DNA from: Prinia subflava
Taxonomy: Eukaryota; Chordata; Aves; Passeriformes; Cisticolidae
Direction of reading: 5' to 3'
Length of the DNA stretch: 64,000 bases
Assembly (NCBI RefSeq): GCF_021018805.1
Contig: NW_026960607.1
Coordinates: forward strand, 3,412,501 to 3,476,500
The position numbers and the translations under genes were made by a program. The notes below the pieces were generated by a model. The model worked only from the letters and a program-made list of their open reading frames with translations. It was not told the origin of the DNA and searched no databases. Every line of letters begins with the position of its first letter. Position 1 is the first letter of the stretch. Positions 60,329-64,000 of the stretch are shown here, piece by piece.

Positions 60329-60966
60329 CTGCTTTATCCATTGACTTAAAAAAGAGGGATGTTTATCGTGTCCCTACTGGCAAGTATGGGCCAAACGGAG
60401 GTCCTTTTGACATTTTAATTATAGGTGATACCGTTAATGGGCCGGATGAAATTTTTGTTTTTCCAGCAGTACAAACAGTACACCCGGGTCAAGAAATCTT
60501 GGTCCAGCTGTGCTGCACAGACTTACCATTTTTTCTTTTAAAGGGAACTCCAATTGCACAAGCCTTTCTACTCCTAAAAAATCACAAGGAACAGCTTCCT
60601 CTCAACCCTATAGCAATGTGGGCACAAGTTTTGGGATCCAATAGGCCTACGATTGAGTGTGGCCTATCCTGCAAAGGGGAGAAGATCCACCGACTGGGAT
60701 TCCTGGACTCAGGCGCAGACCTGAGCCTCATCGCACGCTCAGAATGGCCAGCAAACTGGGAACTACAACCGGTACCAGGTATGATTTCAGGGATCGGTGG
60801 AGCCACAATGTCCATGCGAAGCAAGCACAACGTGCTCATCGAAGGGCCTGAAGGCAAGTTGGCAACTATCCGCCCATTTGTGGTAAGGGCCCCCATCACC
60901 CTTTGGGGAAGGGATGTTCTATCCCAATGGGGAGCTTCCTTACAAATTCCCAGTCGGGATTTCTAA
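60178..60966 (+). CDS. pro: Pro: dUTPase-like domain and aspartic protease
   Basis: Frame open from the gag-pro slip site to TAA at 60964-60966, about 262 codons, reached by -1 frameshifting rather than its own start. The first half resembles a retroviral dUTPase (VYRVPTGKYGP near 60360, KGTPIAQAFLL near 60540), but the substrate-binding and catalytic motifs between these are not evident, so it may be inactive. The second half is the protease: LDSGADLS at about 60705 has the catalytic Asp in the DSG form, followed by a flap-like GIGGA and the GRDVLSQWG helix near 60910. No internal stop. It is the only coding section of this provirus without a visible break, apart from relying on a damaged gag. 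Confidence 0.8.
   Translation: MPAERGQAPRQDNKSKAIQTQPCIIPGDATSQEGDPTYRAIQTGTRRQLVTALSIDLKKRDVYRVPTGKYGPNGGPFDILIIGDTVNGPDEIFVFPAVQTVHPGQEILVQLCCTDLPFFLLKGTPIAQAFLLLKNHKEQLPLNPIAMWAQVLGSNRPTIECGLSCKGEKIHRLGFLDSGADLSLIARSEWPANWELQPVPGMISGIGGATMSMRSKHNVLIEGPEGKLATIRPFVVRAPITLWGRDVLSQWGASLQIPSRDF
60957..60963 (+). promoter_or_regulatory. pro-pol -1 ribosomal frameshift slip site
   Basis: GGATTTC is phased as G GAT TTC directly before the protease stop TAA. It differs in the last base from GGATTTA, the mouse mammary tumour virus pro-pol site, and lies in the pro/pol frame overlap. Confidence 0.6.
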
Positions 60967-63727
60967 TTGGGGCCACTGAGGAGCGCACACTACCAGATAC
61001 CCCTCAGCTTACCTGGAAATGCCAAACCCCAATCTGGATTGAACAGTGGCCCCTCCCTAAAGTAAAACTGTGCGCACTACAAGCACTTGTAGAAGAACAG
61101 CTTGCCAAAGGTCACATCGTCGAGACCACCAGCCCTTGGAACACCCCAGTCTTGTACTACAAAAGCCTGGAACGGACAGGTGGAGGCTCCTCCAGGATCT
61201 GCGTAAAATCAATGAGGTAATTGAGGATATAGGCCCCATTCAGCCTGGACTGCCTTCACCATCGATGTTGCCTCGAGACTGGACACTTGCCATCATAGAT
61301 ATTAAAGACTGTTTCTTCAGCATCCCGGTGCACCCCCAGGACGCTCCAAGGTTTGCTTTTTCTGTCCCCTCTCTTAACAGAGAGGCTCCACTCAAAAGAT
61401 ATCATTGGCTTTTTCTTCCCCAAGGTCTCAAGGTCTCACCTACTATATGCCAATGGTATGTTGCTCATGTTTTGTCTCCCGTTCGGAGCCTATTTCCAGA
61501 TGCAATCATCTACCACTATATGGATGACATCCTGATCTGTGCATCAGACAAAGCCTACGTAGACAAAGCAGTTACAAAGACTATTGAAACCATAGAAAAA
61601 GCAGGATTCGAGATCCGTGAAGACAAAATACAGTACAACAACCCATGGACTTATCTTGGATTCCAGATCCGGGAAAGGACCATTGTACCCCAGCAGGTCG
61701 TCATCCGAGATGACCCAAAAACTCTGAGAGACTTACATAGTCTGTGTGGATCCATCAATTGGGTACGTCCTCTGCTAGGAATTACAACAGAGGACCTCGC
61801 TCCCCTGTTCAACCTTCTCCGTGGCAACGGAGACCTGGACTCTCCACGCACTCTTACAACAGAAGCCCGAGATGCCATCACCAAAGTCCAAGAAGCCCTA
61901 TCTTCACACCAAGCCCATCGCTTCGAGCCTAGCCTGCCTTTCCAGTTTGTCATCCTGGGAAAAGCACCCCAGTTCCATGGACTGATTTTCCAATGGGATA
62001 CTCAGCTTCGAGACCCTTTATTGATAATTGAGTGGATCTTTACAAACAACCAACCTACAAAGACAATTACCACCTTCCAAGAAATCATGGCACATCTAAT
62101 AAAAAAGGCCAGAACTCGCCTCCGTTCCCTTGCAGGGTGTGAGTTCACATGCATATACATGCCATTAACCGGCGGAGACCTGGAGTATTTGCTTCAGACC
62201 AATGAAAATCTCCAGTACGCCCTAGATAGCTATAAAGGCCAAATCTCCATCCATATCCCAAAACATAAACTTTTTAATATAACCTTTAATCTGACCCCAA
62301 AATTAGTACAGAGTAGAACACCTCTCAAAGCTCTAACAGTCTTTACAGACGGCTCGGGGTCATCCCACAAGTCTGTAATGACATGGAAAGACCCTAAGAC
62401 CCAAAAATGGGAATCTGATGTCCAAATAGTGGAGGGATCTCCACAGATTGCAGAGTTAGCAGCTGTTGTCAGAGCCTTTGAGAAATTCAAAGACGAACCT
62501 TTTAATCTCATTACAGACTCTTCATATGTCGCAGGTATAGCTATGAGGGCAGAACAAGCCCTTCTCAAAGACGTTTCCAATCCAAAGTTACACCAATTGA
62601 TTTCTGCATTAATACGTTTAATCTCCCACAGAAAACAACCTTACTATGTAATGCATGTAAGGTCACACACTGACCTCCCAGGTATCATTGCAGAAGGGAA
62701 CAGGAAAGCAGATGCATTGGCCATGGCACTAGAGACTGCTAACATCCCTGACATCTTTGCCCAGGCAAAGTTGTCACATGCATTTTATCACCAAAATGCA
62801 GCTGCCCTTATTAGAATGTTCAAGCTCTCAAAAGATCAAGCAAAAGCTATTGTTGCCACGTGCCCGAACTGCCAAAGCTACCAGATACCATCTGTGGGGA
62901 CAGGAGTCAATCCCCGAGGACTTAACAGCTGCCAGCTGTGGCAGACAGATGTCACTCACTTCCCACCTTTTGGAAGGTCAAAGTATGTGCACGTATCGGT
63001 TGACACGTTTTCTGGAGCAGTGTTTGCATCATCTCATCCAGGAGAAACTACACAGCATGCCATAAAGCACTTCCTCCTTGCCTTTGCTACCCTGGGGGTA
63101 CCAAAACAGATCAAAACAGATAATGGACCTGCCTATGCCTCTCGTAAGTTAAAAGAATTCTTCAGTGACTGGGGAATAGAACACAAGAAAGGCATACCTG
63201 CAAATCCCACAGGACAATCCATCATAGAGAGAACACATCAAACCCTCAAAAGAGTCCTCAATCAGCAGCGAAGTGAAACAAAAATCATATCTCCAGTTGA
63301 AAGACTCTGCAAGGCTCTCTATGTCATCAACTTCCTAAATGGTACAACATCAGAGCCCGACCCTCCAGTACTTCGCCACTTCGCAAATACCACCCAAGCA
63401 AAGCTTGCTGAGAAACCACCTGTGCTAGTGAAGGACCCAGAGACTCATCAAATTTCTGGGCCTTTCCAGTTAATTACTTGGGGGAGAGGATATGCGTGTG
63501 TTTCACTACCATCTGGTCCAAGATGGTACCCAGGAAAACACATAAAACCATACCTAGGCACTACAAACACTACTCAGTCAGACACTGACAAGAGTTCCTC
63601 TGAGTTGAATACAAGACCGCCTCAAAACCAGACAAGTTCTGCCTGGAGACGAAGGCGTCGCCGAATATCCACGTACCAAAGAAAAAACCGACCCATCCCA
63701 CGACAGCAGAAGAAACAGAAAAGATGA
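60963..63727 (+). pseudogene. pol: Pol: reverse transcriptase, RNase H and integrase, one frame break
   Basis: The pol frame opens at the pro-pol slip site and carries the start of reverse transcriptase (PIWIEQWPLPKVK, SPWNTPV) to about 61155. It then loses phase by one base: the rest lies in a frame that stays open to TGA at 63725-63727 (885 codons counted from the ATG at 61070, which is not a likely real start). In that long frame are IIDIKDCFFSIP (first catalytic Asp), LPQG and YMDD (61517-61528). RNase H has VFTDGSG (near 62340), the Glu of QIAEL, the Asp of ITDSSY and the NRKADALA end. Integrase has an HHCC-like finger (CPNCQ near 62862) and D,D-35-E (TDVTH, TDNG, IIERTH, exactly 35 residues between the last two). 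The C-terminus ends in an unusual basic tail with six consecutive Arg. Catalytic residues look intact, so the break is probably recent. Confidence 0.88.
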
Positions 63728-63907
63728 ACAACATTCTGCTGCATCAGTCAAGCTATAAGCCAGACATAGCTTGAACACAAACTTGTCCTCTGAATTACAT
63801 GTCATTATCTTTTTTTAGAAAATTTTTACCCTAAAACCCCCTATTATTCCCTTTCCCAACTCTTACCAAAAACCCCTAACTTCACACCCACTTACCCATC
63901 CCTTGCT

Positions 63908-63950
<43 letters not shown>

Positions 63951-64000
63951 GGGGAGGGGGGAAGGAACAGAGAAATGGAATGAAGGAAAAAACCCAAACC
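63728..64000. other. Sequence after pol, no env recognised
   Basis: An ATG overlaps the pol stop (ATGA, 63724-63727) but its frame ends after 16 codons. Pyrimidine-rich sequence, then 32 A (63912-63943) and a G/A run to the end of the window follow. The purine run could be a polypurine tract before a 3' LTR lying outside, or an inserted poly-A tail. env is either absent or further right. Confidence 0.5.

Larger units (their letters stand above)
48045..64000 (+). mobile_element. Betaretrovirus-like (class II) provirus, 3' end outside the window
   Basis: In order: LTR, Lys-like primer site, leader with a possible splice donor, gag (split by another ERV), pro and pol. pol ends at 63727 and no env is seen in the remaining 270 bases. 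The zinc finger, DSGA protease, YMDD reverse transcriptase and D,D-35-E integrase identify it. The dUTPase-like stretch before the protease, the pro-frame arrangement and the GGGAAAC and GGATTTC slip sites match betaretroviral organisation. It is not intact: one frame break in gag (about 59556), one in pol (about 61160) and the 9.2-kb nested insertion. Confidence 0.88.

Noticed and set aside
60903..61220. Separate 105-codon gene
   Set aside because: It is the N-terminal part of pol in the pre-break frame, not an independent gene.

Overview
The window looks like nuclear DNA of a bird, most likely a songbird. Signs are CR1 LINE 3' ends finishing in the ATTCTATG-type tail, many avian-style class I, II and III endogenous retrovirus (ERV) LTRs, AT-rich non-coding sequence between them, and no bacterial gene organisation. 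I recognise no host protein-coding exon. The dense, partly young and nested LTR elements would suit a gene-poor, low-recombination region such as the W chromosome, but that is inference.

Layout. 1-7,095: unique AT-rich sequence. 7,096-10,550: three solo LTRs of three families, each with a readable target-site duplication (TSD). 14,002-14,789: solo class I LTR on the minus strand. 16,042-22,500: a scrambled LTR cluster (a tRNA-Trp-type primer site, an inverted and two direct copies of a TGTTATA...TATAACA family, a truncated LTR, a minus-strand LTR). 23,140-26,365: CR1 fragments and another solo LTR. 35,622-38,543: a short proviral structure with two LTRs, a primer binding site and a polypurine tract but no recognisable genes. 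It abuts the 3' end of a truncated minus-strand ERV with an env transmembrane remnant. 41,370-42,101: a second copy of the LTR family seen at 7,102. 44,790-46,906: two older LTR-like elements.

48,045 to the end: a plus-strand betaretrovirus-like (class II, ERVK-type) provirus with LTR, Lys-like primer site, gag, pro and a long pol. gag and pol each carry one apparent frame break, and the gag-pro and pro-pol junctions both show correctly phased -1 slippery sequences. Its gag is split by a 9.2-kb minus-strand class I ERV (49,684-58,896) flanked by a CCCC duplication; the reading frame is continuous across the insertion once the duplication is discounted.

The nested class I element is the most unusual object. 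Its LTRs look about 99% alike and it has a Pro-type primer site, but its interior holds (in element order) a 60-bp tandem array, a 15-copy array of a 193-bp dimeric repeat, gag and pol remnants full of stops, and a CR1 fragment. From about 50,470 to 53,990 the plus strand is strongly depleted of CC and rich in CT. This is the pattern expected of cytidine-deaminase (APOBEC-type) hypermutation of retroviral minus-strand cDNA, and it includes the captured CR1. Its LTR family carries an exact 18-bp palindrome containing the POU-dimer (MORE) motif ATGCATATGCAT in all three copies.
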